From assembly GCA_004802705.1 (NCBI GenBank), contig SGPL01000305.1:1-40757 (forward strand): a stretch of DNA of 40,757 nucleotides. The letters run 5' to 3'. The notes below the pieces were generated by a model, which saw only the letters and a program-made list of their open reading frames with translations, did not search any database and had not been told where the DNA came from. Below, piece by piece: positions 1 to 11,343 of the stretch (positions are counted from its first letter, which is position 1; every line of letters starts with the position of its first letter). Both the position numbers and the translations under genes were made by a program. Source of the DNA: Bondarzewia mesenterica. Taxonomy: Eukaryota > Basidiomycota > Agaricomycetes > Russulales > Bondarzewiaceae.

Positions 1-8
1 GAAAAATC

Positions 9-213
9 TCGGCCGAACCGTTAGAGATAGGCAACGGTGAGCAAGCACCATAATACCTGCACCCATCCCACTCGGCCCAACCGTCAGAGTCGGCAAACAA
101 TGATGCCGGCTGAACTGTTAGAGATGGGACCACATTGCCCATCGGCCGGGCTCGGCTGACCGTTGGAGACGGGCAAAAAGCACGTTCGGCTGGACCGTCT
201 AAGACGGAAAAAG
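9..213. repeat. Degenerate GC-rich short repeat array at left edge
   Basis: Five related copies of a unit of roughly 28 bases, of the form TCGGCYGAACCGTTAGAGAYGGGCAAA, begin near 9, 72, 107, 151 and 185. Spacing is about 35-45 bases, except for one double-length gap after the first copy. Copies differ at several positions and some lack bases, so the array is old. It is cut by the window edge and may continue to the left. No open frame of interest accompanies it. Confidence 0.6.
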
Positions 214-1206
214 GCACTGAATAATGTGATCAGGGAACAAAAGTGGATCAATGTGCCGACAGGATACGGCGTCCAAACAAGGGGGACGATGGATGGAATA
301 TTGTCTTCACGGAGAAGCACAACGTGACCACACTGAAGCCGAGCAAGCAAGCCATATCTCCAGAAGAGCTGAAGAAGTGGGCACGAGTTCGTTCCGCAAA
401 GGAAAAACTCGGTGACATTGGTCCCTGAGTGGCCCCAGCATATTAGGCGAGCACGAGCACCGCAGACGAGGACTATGAAACAGAATGAACAGACCTAAGT
501 TTACAACACGGCGCTGGCGTAGGCGACGAGCTGGCCGCGAGGAACTTGACATTCATGGAAATCTTCGCACACGAGAAATCAGTGATGGTAATGCAACGTC
601 GCCGTCCGGATTCATAGCAGTTTATAGCTACGTACATCTGTTAAGTATGAGTCCTCCAATTACTGAAGGAAAGATAATGCCCAGATCTTGGAAAACAGAA
701 ATAGTTACGAATTCCAGCGAGGGATATAGAATGGTGTAAAACTTGATTTGAAGCAGCGCAATGAGTACATCGAGAAAGAACGCACAGTGAATTACTCACA
801 AAAGGATCCCACATGTCTGCTTCCTTGAAGCCGTTGAAATTCATAGTGTTGTCTCCAGCCGCCTCGGGGAGCATGTTTACAAGCTCCTCGAATGTCTCTG
901 TGCATCATTGGTGACTCGATGGTTAGACTTAGATAGATATTCTGCAGTGACCAACAGAACTCCAGGTGGCACGTATACCGCGGGAAATGTGAAAAGGGGA
1001 CTTACTGACGTGTTGAAAGGACGGGAATATGAGAATGATGGGGAGGTCGGCTTAGGTTGACGTGGCCATAGGGACTTGTTATTGATGATTCAACGTATAA
1101 TTACAATCCGAAACACGGAACAGTCACTACTATAAGCAAATTATAAGGCATCGACGTGGGCTACGGGCAATAGATGTTTGACTGAGCTACATACCGATTT
1201 CCATCT
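214..1206. other. Gene-free stretch left of the first GMC gene
   Basis: Only short open frames occur here, with no recognisable protein signal on either strand. It probably holds the 3' untranslated region and terminator of the GMC gene that ends at 1207, followed by intergenic DNA. I see no RNA gene. Confidence 0.5.
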
Positions 1207-4200
1207 TCAGGCCTCCGACAAAACCTTTCCCTTGATGATGTCGGCGCCTACACAATAAAATTGTCAGTTCAAATGAAGGGCCTATATCGTCCACAACTCA
1301 CCGAGCTCTCCAAGAGCATATGCGGTGGCTTAAAAATGTCGCACAAAGAGGTATTGTCAGATTTTTGATGCACATAAAGCATTGCTTGTACCTTGCAAAT
1401 GGGCGCCAACGTGCAACGGAATAATAGAGAGATCGACGACGCGGATATTAGTAGTATGATAGACCTAAGTGCGTGCGATGAACAGTATGTCTGTGAGCTC
1501 CATGGCAGAGACGGCGATTGACACCGACCTTCAGCTTGTTGTCGACAACTCCGAGATCCTGGAGAGGTAACATGGAGCATGACCCTACGGTATCTGTTCG
1601 AGTACTCATGATCAATATGAATACATAGAGTCACATGAAGGGAAAACGCACGATACGTCGTGGTACAATTGGCTTTCAGGTAATCTTCTGCGCTATGAGT
1701 TCGATCTTGGGAAGCGCAACACAGCGGCTACATACCTGCGATTTGCTCATCTGTCTGAACTTCGGGACCAGGGTTGACTTCTGTTCCTATTATCACAAAG
1801 ATTGTTATTTTCCTGCAAAGACAACTTTACAACCGACTCACCGGTAAGAATACTCTTTAATGGTTCTTGTTGTACAAGACGGCGGCTAAATTTGATCAGT
1901 TCCACAAAGGACAGAATGTCTGTGTAAGTAAGAGGTGAGAAATTCAACGAGTGATGATGAGATTTGTTGACGTACCGTACTGCTCGTCAAAGTAGCGTGG
2001 GTCTATGACCGGATGAGCGAGCGGATCGATGGAAGAAACATGCTATGCAAGTTCAGGTGAGCAACATCAAACAAAAATGCAGATATCATTTACTGACGAC
2101 AGTTCCTCTTGAGAAGGGATGGTTTATCAGACAAGCAATAGTTATGTACTTTTTATTCGCCTCCGGAAGTTCTTGGAATGCAGAAGATGAAAAAAAAAAA
2201 TGAGACAAGATCATTCGGTCTGAACTTACTGGGTCTCGAAGTGAACCTGGGCGATAGCACGATCTCGCAACTCGGCTCTTGGTCATGAATATGGCCGAGT
2301 TGCACTTTATATTGTTTCATAAGGGCTGGAGGGTATTTCTTCGAGGCAAAGCCGGCTTGCATGGATGCGGCGAGTGCCATTTGGATCGATTTCGAGTCGG
2401 GACTGATAGATGAGAGGGGAACAAAAGTCATACAAATGACCGACATGCCGAAGACGCCTTTCCCCTCTTTGCTAATGGATTTTCTTCGTTAAGAATTTAA
2501 CTAGACACGAGCGAAAAAGATCACTTACTAGAGCTCTCGTTGTCTGGCGAGTTCGGCGGGATTGCGCAAACAGTCGAAGGTCAAGTATTCGTCTTCCGTA
2601 TCCTGACGCACCTCTGCAGCTCGACACCATTATTTATACGTATCTAGGCAATAGAATGCCGAAACGAAACTCACCGTAGCTGGCTCCAGCATAGACATGT
2701 TCCTGAACATTAGCCCCTACACCAGGAAGGTCAACAACGACGTCAATGCCGACTTTCTGAAGCACATCCTTGTCTCCAATTCCTGAAAGCTCCAGAATCT
2801 GTGATATAGTATGTATCATGTATCATTAACGCCGACGCTGTCGGACTAAGACACCACTCACCTGAGGGGACATGATCGCCCTGCAGAGGTCCAAAGCGGT
2901 GAGTGGTGCAGTAAACATTTCGTTATGCACTACCTACCCTGCGGACACAATGACCTCCTTGGCAACCGATGTCTGGTACATCCTTCCATCGTGTACAAAA
3001 CTCACGCCTGTAGAAGTTACAGTACCATCCGCGTTCTTGTTCAAGATGATTTTGGTAACTTGCGCTGAAGCTAGGACGGTGAGGTTGACGCGAGACGCGT
3101 TTGGCTGATAATATTTCTGCAATATTATGTCCGATGTTCATCAGTTGTAGTAAAACTTGTATGGAAGGCATAACGCTGACATTGGCTGAATAAGAGCGGA
3201 CGCGCTCGAGCGGGTCGATGCTGACGGGAGTCAACCATGTTCCTTTAGTCTTATATGCGCATCAGCGAAACGAGACGTGAACACTGAAGTGCGGAATTGC
3301 CGTACATCTCCTGAGAACTAAACGCAAACGCTCAGTTTGTGCGCGGGAGTAATGTATGGCGGACATACCGGTTCCTTAGCACGATTGATCCCAAGCTTCT
3401 GGAGTGCCTGGACGAGTGTACCTTAAGTGTAGGGACCTGGAAGGTTGGGCGGTGGACACACCTCATGGTAGGGCTTCTCAAAATTGGATAAAGTGATTGG
3501 GTAAGCGACGGTGAGAGGCCCTATGAGATGAGAACGACTTCAATGCCCAAGATGTGCACATATGGAAGCTCGCGACGCACCGTCCGCTCCATGTTCTTTT
3601 AGATCAAAACTCATAGTGTCCTCTTTTTTTTCCCGGTGGCACGAAATGCTCACATTTCATGTAGTACTTTTTCAGCAAATCCCAATTCCAGCCCCGGTTT
3701 CCGAGCTCTTCAAATGCTGAAGGAAGAAGCCTGTTAGAAGAGAAGACGTCGCAGAACGACTTGAATTACCATCGATGTCGGACTTGGCTGGGCGATGAAA
3801 CTGAAAAAAAAAGTTAATGGCAGAGCTCCCGCCGAGACCCTTGCCGCTGGTTCCTAGTGAGCGGGGGCCTGCCTGCAAAACGGAAATAATGCGCACCGTG
3901 TCCAATGGAATGATGTGCCACGACAGTTGTCTTGAGCAACCTGATAGGAGTAATTAGCGGAGAAAGACTGGTTGTCGCCATGCATACATACAGTGTTGAA
4001 TGCCCAATCGTATTCTGGTTTCCCAAAGTGGCTCCCGAACGCGGCAGGAGTCACTGAGGGGAAAAAAATTGACATCGCATCAACCAGGTGAAACAGTTAA
4101 ACGTACATATTGCGGGGTCGTCGAGGTTGGCCGCGCCAGCCTCGAGAACGAGCACGGAGACAGTAGGGTCTTCTGACAACCGGACAGCCAAAACCAGACC

Positions 4201-4398
4201 TGATGTCTGTCGAAAAAGTGAGACGAAGTGAATTCATGTCTTAGATACCAAACTTCTAGCGCTTCAAGCTTCAAGGTGACTTACTCCTCCGCCTTAAAGA
4301 ACATCAGGAACTAAAGGAAAATACATTGAGCGGAACCACCCACCGACGACGATGTAGTCAAAAGTCTTGCCAGACACTTGATCGATGGATGTAGACAT
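1207..4398 (-). CDS. GMC oxidoreductase (aryl-alcohol oxidase/choline dehydrogenase-like), intracellular
   Basis: FAD-dependent glucose-methanol-choline oxidoreductase; members oxidise alcohols and pass electrons to oxygen or an acceptor. Start is ATG at 4398 (MSTSIDQ), followed by the FAD-binding segment FDYIVVGGGTSG. Later landmarks are GKGLGGSSAIN (about 3815-3846), GDTKGTW, the substrate-binding segment PGVGANVQEH, NHPFSRGTV, HPVIDPRYF, then YHTVGSCSMLP with the catalytic His and LHVGAHLQ with the second active-site His. The stop is at 1207-1209 after KGKVLSEA. No signal peptide, so probably cytosolic or peroxisomal. I count about 25 exons, including micro-exons of 8 nt (4285-4292) and 12 nt (3306-3317). 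Two spots are problematic: a run of eight T at 3624-3631 breaks frame by one base, and the junction near 3420-3465 only stays open with a 36-nt intron. The rest of the family signature is intact, so I favour a functional gene with a sequencing error. Exact substrate unknown. Confidence 0.85.
3624..3631 (-). other. Homopolymer frame break in the first GMC gene
   Basis: Eight A on the coding strand separate the KYYMKCEHFVPP segment from MSFDLKEHGADG. Both are good GMC family sequence but lie in different frames. Seven A would join them. No GT-AG intron I tried repairs it. Overcalled base or real frameshift cannot be told apart here. Confidence 0.7.
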
Positions 4399-4776
4399 GG
4401 CGAGGGAGATGTCGGGACACGGTAAGAATATTCAGGATTAGTTAGGAGACCTTATGAAGGCGGGGCATATACTTCCGGAATAGAACCTGGGGCGGGGCGA
4501 GTCGCACGCAGCGACCATCTCGGACGCAAGCTAAGTACGCAAAGACGCCAAAGACTTGGGCGCTGAGAGTTCGCGGCTTCCCGATTTGGCAATGTGGCTC
4601 CTGTACCAAACCTCGCACCAGGTACAAACATACGGCATCCGTCTGACATTCACAGGGCACAATGGTTGCCACCCTACACCAGCACGTTCAAATACACAAT
4701 AAGGCAATGGTCAGAACAGTGACCCAGCTCGACTCCTGGGCTCAACTGCCATCATCCAGTCGACTTCGTCGTCAGA
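4399..4776. promoter_or_regulatory. Shared promoter region of the two divergent GMC genes
   Basis: The two GMC start codons face away from each other across 378 bases, so promoters and 5' leaders of both must lie here. Short open frames in it overlap each other and look like noise. I cannot name a specific operator. A bidirectional arrangement often goes with co-expression, but that is inference. Confidence 0.6.
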
Positions 4777-7210
4777 ATGCATTCCTCTTCTGTCGCCCTC
4801 TTTGGCCTTCTTCTCGCGCATACAGCGCTCGCGAAGCTGTTCACAGACCCTGCACAACTTCCGAGGTCTGAATACGATTTTGTAGTAGTAGGAGGTAAGT
4901 AGGGTTAACCTTACCACTTCCTGTTTCTCCGCGGGATCGCAATACCATTCATCTCGTTCCGCCTTGACGTTCTATCTGACCATTCTATCTTCGTCCTACC
5001 CTCTTCCTTATTCATCGCTCCGCTCTCCCACATTAGCTGGCACTGCAGGGAACGTGATCGCCAGCAGACTAAGTGAGAACCCTAACATATCGGTTTGTGT
5101 TATTGAGGCTGGCGGAAAGTAAGTTTCCGCATGGCAAGATGCGCAAATGAATTCGTTCACAGTCTCATTTTAGCGATGCTGGTGTCCTCGAAATGATGAT
5201 TCCTTTCACGGCGCCCGACGTTCTGAGCAATGCCTCACTTATCTGGAACTACACTACCGTCCCTCAAAAGGCCCTAAACCATCGTATCCTCCCATACCAA
5301 CGCGGCCGTGTCCTTGGTGGTTCTAGTTCCGTCAGTGAGTTCTCACTTTTCTGGTCTTATGACATGCAGGTCCGTATCAATCACAACCCTAGACTTCCTC
5401 GCATACACGCGCGGCTCACGCGACGACTTTGATCGATTCGCCAACGTTACTGGTGATCCGGGTTGGTCGTGGGACGCTGTCTTTCCATTCATGCTTAAGG
5501 TATGTCGACCTCTTGTTTTCAGCTTTTCAATTCATTTCTATTTTCTATCCAGGCAGAGAATTTTACGGACCCCGTAGACCATCATAATATCACAGGAGAA
5601 TTCAACAGGAGCGCCCACGGTTATCGTGGCCCGTTGCTCACCACTCTACCGGGCTCCCCATCGAGTATCGATCCTCGCATCCTCGCCTCGACAGAAACAG
5701 ACCCCATCGTCTTCCCTTTCAATCTCGACAACAATGCGGGCGATACAATCGGCATTGGTGTGGATGTTTCCTAGCATGTCTTCGTCGGTAGTCGCCTAGG
5801 TTTAACCCATCTCTTTGTCCAGGTTGGCTTCAATCCACGAGCGGTCTCGGCTCTCGCAGCAGCTCTGCGACAGCTTATTTGCATCCTGCGCTGCACCGTC
5901 CCAACCTTGACGTAGTAATACAGACACAGGTCACTCGATTGCTTAATGTAGGCGCACCAGGGCGCTGTCCCCGAATTGCGCGCTGTCGAGCTCGCTCAAA
6001 GTCGCACAAGTAGGAATGCACAACCGTAACGAGTCGAACCCCTACTAATACAGCTTGACCCAAAACTCACAGGCCCGCGCATGACTATTCGGGCATCGAA
6101 AGAGGTCGTTCTTTCTGCGGGAGCCATCAATACGCCACAGCTTCTGCTCCTCAGTGGCGTCGGAGATGCCCAAGCGCTCTCTTCCTTAGGTATTCCAATC
6201 CTCGTGCATTCGCCTGGAGTCGGAGCGAACATGCAGGACCATCCGCTGTTTCCTATGCAATGGTCGGCCAATACGACAAATACCGTGGACAACATCACCC
6301 GAAATGTGACTTTGGCTAACGATCTTCTGGAGCAATGGGAAGAGACGAGAACAGGCCCGCTCGTAAACGCAGGTACTAATCTTGTAGGATGGCTGCGCGT
6401 TCCTCCCAACTCGACTGTGCTGGAGGGTTTCGAAGATCCGTCCGCAGGGCCAACATCAGCGCATGTGGAGCTCTATCCATTCGTAAGCTGACTGGCTTAT
6501 TGAGTGTCCAAATATCTAGTATGTCTAACCTGTCTCGCTCAGAATGGCTTTTTCTCGCTCCTCTCTTCGGAGCCGGCCGATGGCTTTTTCGTCAGTATTG
6601 TCAACAACGTAGTCTCTCCCATGTCCCGTAAGTTTTTCTATACCATACATAAAGATTTCGTCGTTCTTTATCGATCTTGAGTCCAGGCGGCAGCGTCACG
6701 CTCAACTCGACGGATCCATTCGACTTCCCATTAATTGATCCAGGGTATCTTACTCATCCGCTGGACGTTGCGATTGCTGTCCATTCCATGCGCACCGCAG
6801 CATCATTCCTCTCCACTGAACCGTGGAAGGACTATGTTCTCGAGCCTTATGGAGCGCTCGCTAATGCGACGACGGACGAGGAGCTGGCTTTGTATGCGCG
6901 CGACCACATCACAACGTTCTGGCACCCGTCTTCTACGGCCAAGATGGGAGCTTTGACGGACGAGATGGCTGTGGTTGATGCCTGCTTGCGTCTCAAGGGC
7001 GCGGAAGGTGTTCGCATCGTCGATGCATCTGTGTTCGTGAGTACCATTGCCTTGACCGTCCCTTCCCTGCCAGCTGTATTTGATGATGTTGATATTCGTG
7101 TGCTTTTATCACAGCCTTACATTCCTGCTTCTCACCTTCAAGCTCCCGTCTATGCCATTGCCGAGCGTGCCGCGCATATCATTCAAAGCGCATGGGCCCG
7201 AAACGACTGA
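4777..7210 (+). CDS. Secreted GMC oxidoreductase (aryl-alcohol oxidase-like)
   Basis: FAD-dependent secreted alcohol oxidase/dehydrogenase of the GMC family. ATG at 4777 opens a signal peptide (hydrophobic core [12 protein letters not shown], cleavage after ALA), then YDFVVVGAGTAGN (FAD site), [60 protein letters not shown], the catalytic His in [11 protein letters not shown], and [17 protein letters not shown] near the C-terminus. Exons: 4777-4894, 5037-5118, 5174-5334, 5393-5499, 5553-5757, 5823-6009, 6073-6482, 6543-6627, 6687-7036, 7115-7210. Their sum is 1801 nt, one more than a multiple of three: a one-base break sits near 5949-5967, between QTQVTRLLN and the downstream [13 protein letters not shown]. 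Apart from that the protein would be about 599 residues, the family's normal length. Such enzymes often supply hydrogen peroxide during wood or litter decay. It belongs to a different GMC subgroup from its neighbour, so the pair is not a recent duplication. Confidence 0.88.
5949..5967 (+). other. One-base frame break in the secreted GMC gene
   Basis: Upstream reading QTQVTRLLN and downstream reading [13 protein letters not shown] both match the family but differ by one in frame, inside an otherwise normal exon. No intron fits, since the GT and AG here are only 13 bases apart. This is a single-base insertion, sequencing error or early decay. Confidence 0.65.
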
Positions 7211-8810
7211 TCCCCTCCTTATCATCAGGTGATCTATTCATAGTAGTACGGTCCAGTGCTCGAAGGGCTTTTTCTTTTTCTTCTACCGTCAGCACAATGC
7301 TCGAGCGTCACTCGTTGCTCGTTTTCTCAATCTTTCCTCTGACATCCGATTTTTGTCTTTTCCTAGCGTGCTTGCAGGCAGATGTGCATAATTTATGTCT
7401 GGCCTGTGTCTTTATGAATGTTTATTGCATGGTAACTTTACTCCGTATCTCTGATTGAAATCCCATGATACGTTTCTGAAGATTGATATTGAACAAGGAA
7501 AATGCGCCCAGCGACGATAACATCAACATATTTGGTACGTTCAGGGCCATTCTCCTCTCGGAAATGTACCTACTAAGGTTCCCGCAAGACCCTTGCTGAT
7601 CGCCAAAGCGGTGTTAGAGTGCCATGTGGGCGACTTCTCATTTCTATGGCAGTAGGTATACTCTGGCTCCTCAGGGCAGTCACCGGCTGCCTCGCGCGAT
7701 GCTTCTCCAATGCTTCCCATTTTCACTGTGCCACGCAATTGCCATTCGTTGATGGTTGGCCTCTTCCTTCATATCTTCAAGCGCCATCCGAAGTATTGGG
7801 ATCGTTCTAGTAGTGTATCTCTTGTCATATGAGGAGTGCTTTCACACCGGAGCTATCAATGAAAGCCTGGCTATGGCATGTTGCTCAAGCTTTGATCATC
7901 ACAGCATCCACGAGCGCGCAGGACAATTATACTTTCATGGTGGAGTAGGTTGGATATAACGCTATCAGAAGTATCTGTTAGCATCTGTTGCCCCTAAATA
8001 ATGCCGCAATGCGGCTGAATGTCGATACTGCGTTTACGTGCGGAGGTGAGAGTTTGAACTTTGATATGGAGCGAGTTGTGCACTTTCAATCAGACTGCCT
8101 GATTGAAGTTCTGAATACTTCTGAATACTAATGGGTGCTATTTTTTCCTAGTTCAGGAGTAGCCTTTTCCTGCGGCAGACAGCTCCGAGGGGCCTCCCTT
8201 CATGCATTTTCATCTGAACCTCGCTTTGAGTCCACTGTTCGCTATATCATGCGTCCTGGTCTCTTCCGATCTTCTTGGTCTAGAATACCGAACGAACTTT
8301 TCGTGCAGCTCTTCTGACTGAAGTATCTCACCTGCGGACGTGAGTTGTCATAAGTTCAATCCAGGTAATCGTTCATCGCATGTTCGGCATGAGACTCTCA
8401 CGGCTGCTTCGAGAATCGAAAAATAACGAGCCTGCTACTGCGGTTTTAAGACGGCCAAATACTCCGGACCTCCGCCGATCTACGGTCAGAATCATCGACT
8501 GCGAAGACAACCCCTAAGTCACGAAGTCCATGACGATGGGCGGGTGCATCACGCTTGCACGCGTGGAATGGCGGCCTTGATCAATTCATTGAACCGGAAA
8601 GATACTCTCTTAACGTCGGGCTGAACAATTGAGTACGAAATTGCGGGGTTGAGATTACAACACGTCATCTCATCTCATCTCATCTCACCCCACCCAGACG
8701 AAAGAGGTGCAGGAAATGTGAGCTCGTCTCTGCTGCAAGCCAGGTTTCTCAGGCCTAATTCTGCTGATCGCATTCGCGAAGGGCACCCACCTTGACGCAG
8801 GTCAGTGTCT
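7211..8810. other. Gene-free stretch between GMC and UbiA-type genes
   Basis: About 1.6 kb between two convergent genes. The open frames (for example 7619-7810 and 8135-8317) are short and show neither family motifs nor convincing codon bias. It should hold the 3' ends of both neighbours. A CATCT microsatellite lies near its right end. Confidence 0.5.
8664..8690. repeat. CATCT microsatellite
   Basis: Four to five tandem copies of the pentamer TCATC/CATCT followed by a CACCC-rich tail. A simple sequence repeat, likely length-polymorphic. Confidence 0.75.
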
Positions 8811-9882
8811 TCATAATGTGAGCAGTTCGGTCCGAGCATGAATAGGCAGGAGATGCGCAAATATCAACCACACCTGTATCATTAGATATCAGTGCTCGAA
8901 TCGGGTAAAACAAACGAGTAACTTCAGACGTTAAAAATGACATATGAACGTTTGTCGACGTCCGGTGTACGCCACAGGTAATACCGCGCGCCGACATAGC
9001 CCCCGAGCACAACGAAGAGGGCGCTCGTAATGGTGCCTACATCCCAGTACCAGGAAAGAGCAACCGACCATAGTAGCATCATAAACAGAGTGAAAATGCG
9101 GGAAAATTCGGGCGCGTATATGGGAAATGTCACGCGTCCGGAGAAATTGTCGCCCTCGACGTCGGGAAAGTCCTGAACCTGGATTGTGGTGAATATGAGC
9201 ATGCCGCTAAGTGCAACCGCCGCCGTCGAGATGAGGTCTAGCTTAATGCGGGAACCTAATTGATGTGAGGATGGTACTTGGGATAATCCAGATATAACTT
9301 GAAATCTTACCCATGATCATGGTTGCACCGATCTCAAAGGTCGCGTATCCACCGATATTGCATAAATTCTTGCCAGCCCAGTGGCAGGCTAACCCAAGTT
9401 CGTCGTAGCAGAAGGTCGTGAATATGAGACCCAAGGTGACCAGAACGAGGTCTGTATCGTAAGCTGCAGACCACATCATGCACACGGCCGCTGTATTCCA
9501 GCGTAGATTGACTGCCTGAGACCTAGTGATGCGCCCCGAAGGCAGTGGTCTCCATGGTCGATTGACCGCGTCCTCATGTTCGCTCCTTGCTTGATTGGAT
9601 ACGTTGCACATCAGCAAGTGGATCAAAATCCAGCAACATCCTTGAAGTAGGGTTTTGATTGACTGCACTGGGGCAGTGGCACACGCGAACGTTGTCTAGT
9701 GAATTGAAATGACAGTCCATATCCGTCGGAATACCTCTGATAAATGTGCAAGCACTCACAATGGGCAGAAATATGGTCTTATAGTCGGTCCATGTGAACA
9801 ATATGGCTGTATATATGTGACGCGAGAGCATTGGAAGGGGGAAGTTGAAACGAAGAATGGTAGTGGTGGTCGCGATACCCAT
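8811..9882 (-). CDS. UbiA-family prenyltransferase or UbiA-type terpene cyclase (membrane)
   Basis: Integral membrane enzyme of the UbiA superfamily, which moves or cyclises prenyl diphosphates with Mg2+. Start ATG at 9882 (MGIATTTT). Exons on the minus strand: 9882-9760, 9695-9311, 9255-8930, 8873-8811, giving 298 residues, a normal length. The first acidic motif, NQARSEHEDAVNRPWRPLPS (N75-S94), is the fungal variant of NDxxDxxxD. The second, QDFPDVEGD, matches the DxxDxxGD-type loop. The N-terminal FTWTDYKTIFLPITTFACATAP and C-terminal NVWLIFAHLLP segments are also typical of basidiomycete UbiA proteins. Several hydrophobic helices lie between. It shares its stretch with a P450 and two GMC enzymes, suggesting a terpenoid or meroterpenoid pathway. 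I cannot tell a prenyltransferase from a terpene cyclase by sequence alone. Confidence 0.85.
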
Positions 9883-10095
9883 TGTGGATGAAAATACACA
9901 GTTTATTCACACCTCCTTGGTGGTCGCATGGAAGGTGTAAAACTCTCGTTGCATTAGAGTCAATAGTAGTTTTGAGAGACTTACGGCAATGAATTTGAGT
10001 GCCAGGTTGATGCGAGGCTGAGGTCATGTTCGCCGCCAGATGTTCTGGAAAGCCGCATCCGTTATCGCAGAACACATATCCGGCGCCTGCTCAGG

Positions 10096-10910
10096 CTATC
10101 GGAATTCAAACCTACAGTACAGTTATCGACTACTAGTGCCAGAAACAGGATGAAGAACTTACCTCTCGGTAGCCACGATAGTATCGGTAGGTTGATTCAT
10201 CGCCACAGTGGGAATGGGGAATTCATAAGGCGGCTAAATTACAGGATTCTTCAGAATTTACTCACCGTATGGGAAATGCGAAATCATTAGCACGAAGTGC
10301 TGATTGTATTCCGAAAGGTCGAACTCAATCGAACACCGCGCATAGCTCTCTGGAAGTGGAGAGTTTATGCAAATGTTCAGAATAAATTCCAGGGAAGGGC
10401 TGATCTCTCCCGCGGATTCGACGAGGTGGGAGCCGACGACTTTTTGAAAACGATTGCATAAACTCTGTGATGCATTCAGAGTACTACGCGGTCTAAGTTC
10501 GGGTTAATTGCCTCGAAGTCGGATGTGCATAGAGTACCTGAAAGGTTCTGTTGAAACACACAGACCGACCGTTTGAGGACTCGGAGATGGTGATAGCAAC
10601 AACGTTTGAGCTGCTGAACTTCTCAAAGTTTCTCATTGGCGCCAACGCCTCGGACAATTCCATGTGCTAGGGGCATCAGTTTGATTAACAATCGCAATTG
10701 CTAGTAATCATAGAATGTTCAACAGATATCCGGATCCGATGGATTCAGATGACTTACTCACTGGTTGGCCATTGCGATCATGAGAATCCGAATCCGAGTC
10801 GATGCCTGTCCAAGCGGAATTTAAATTGCTTCCTGTCAGTATTGAAGTGCAGCAGATCGGAGTCGCAATCAGTTATCCTATTGCAGCTCACAACCAATAA
10901 TATTGATCAT
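10096..10910 (-). CDS. Unrecognised small multi-exon gene
   Basis: I do not recognise a family. The minus strand carries a chain of open segments with plausible splice sites: MINIIG (ATG at 10910), SNLNSAWTGIDSDSDSHDRN, HMELSEALAPMRNFEKFSS up to a GT donor near 10538, then a roughly 200-base open segment containing ESAGEISPSLEFILNICINS and EYNQHFVLMISHFPY. The following junction, around 10220-10265, does not splice in frame with a normal-sized intron. The downstream segment PPYEFPIPTVAMNQPTDT and the end RFEFR (stop at 10096-10098) are therefore uncertain. No signal peptide or membrane segment. It lies directly upstream of the UbiA-type gene on the same strand. It could be a broken gene. Confidence 0.4.
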
Positions 10911-11040
10911 CTGTTCAGCGCGTTCAGCCGCCACTCGACGACGTCTTGATCATCCGCGCGTCTCATCCCTGAGGCTATCCGATACTGATTTTTAGAAAGC
11001 GGTGTGCCACAATAGCCAACGTGCTGTTAGCACCCACATG

Positions 11041-11343
11041 GCCGCTCCATTCTCCAAACTTTCTATTGTCGGCCCCCTCGTTACGAACGTTGAATACCCT
11101 TTCGACTTTGGTTACATTGACTGGCTAATGTGCGGTGGCACCGTCGACCCTCGTAGTCTTAGAAATCGCTCACGTACAGATCTCATGAGTAGCTATCCAA
11201 CTCGGTCGAGGAAAAATTCTTTGATTGGTTCCCACATCTGCCACCCGGCGCGCCGACTTACTTGTTGAATGGAGCCTGCATGCGGACGATGAACTCAAAC
11301 GCAAGAAGTTGATGTTCTGGCGCCAGGTGACACACGTAGCCTT
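11041..11343 (+). other. Possible decayed exon(s) before the membrane-protein gene
   Basis: Two stretches read like protein but in different frames: one containing FSKLSIVGPLVTNVEYPFDF (from 11041), and one ending in VEWSLHADDELKRKKLMFWR followed by a GT at 11327. I could not connect them or assign a family. They may be remnants of a gene or chance. Confidence 0.2.
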
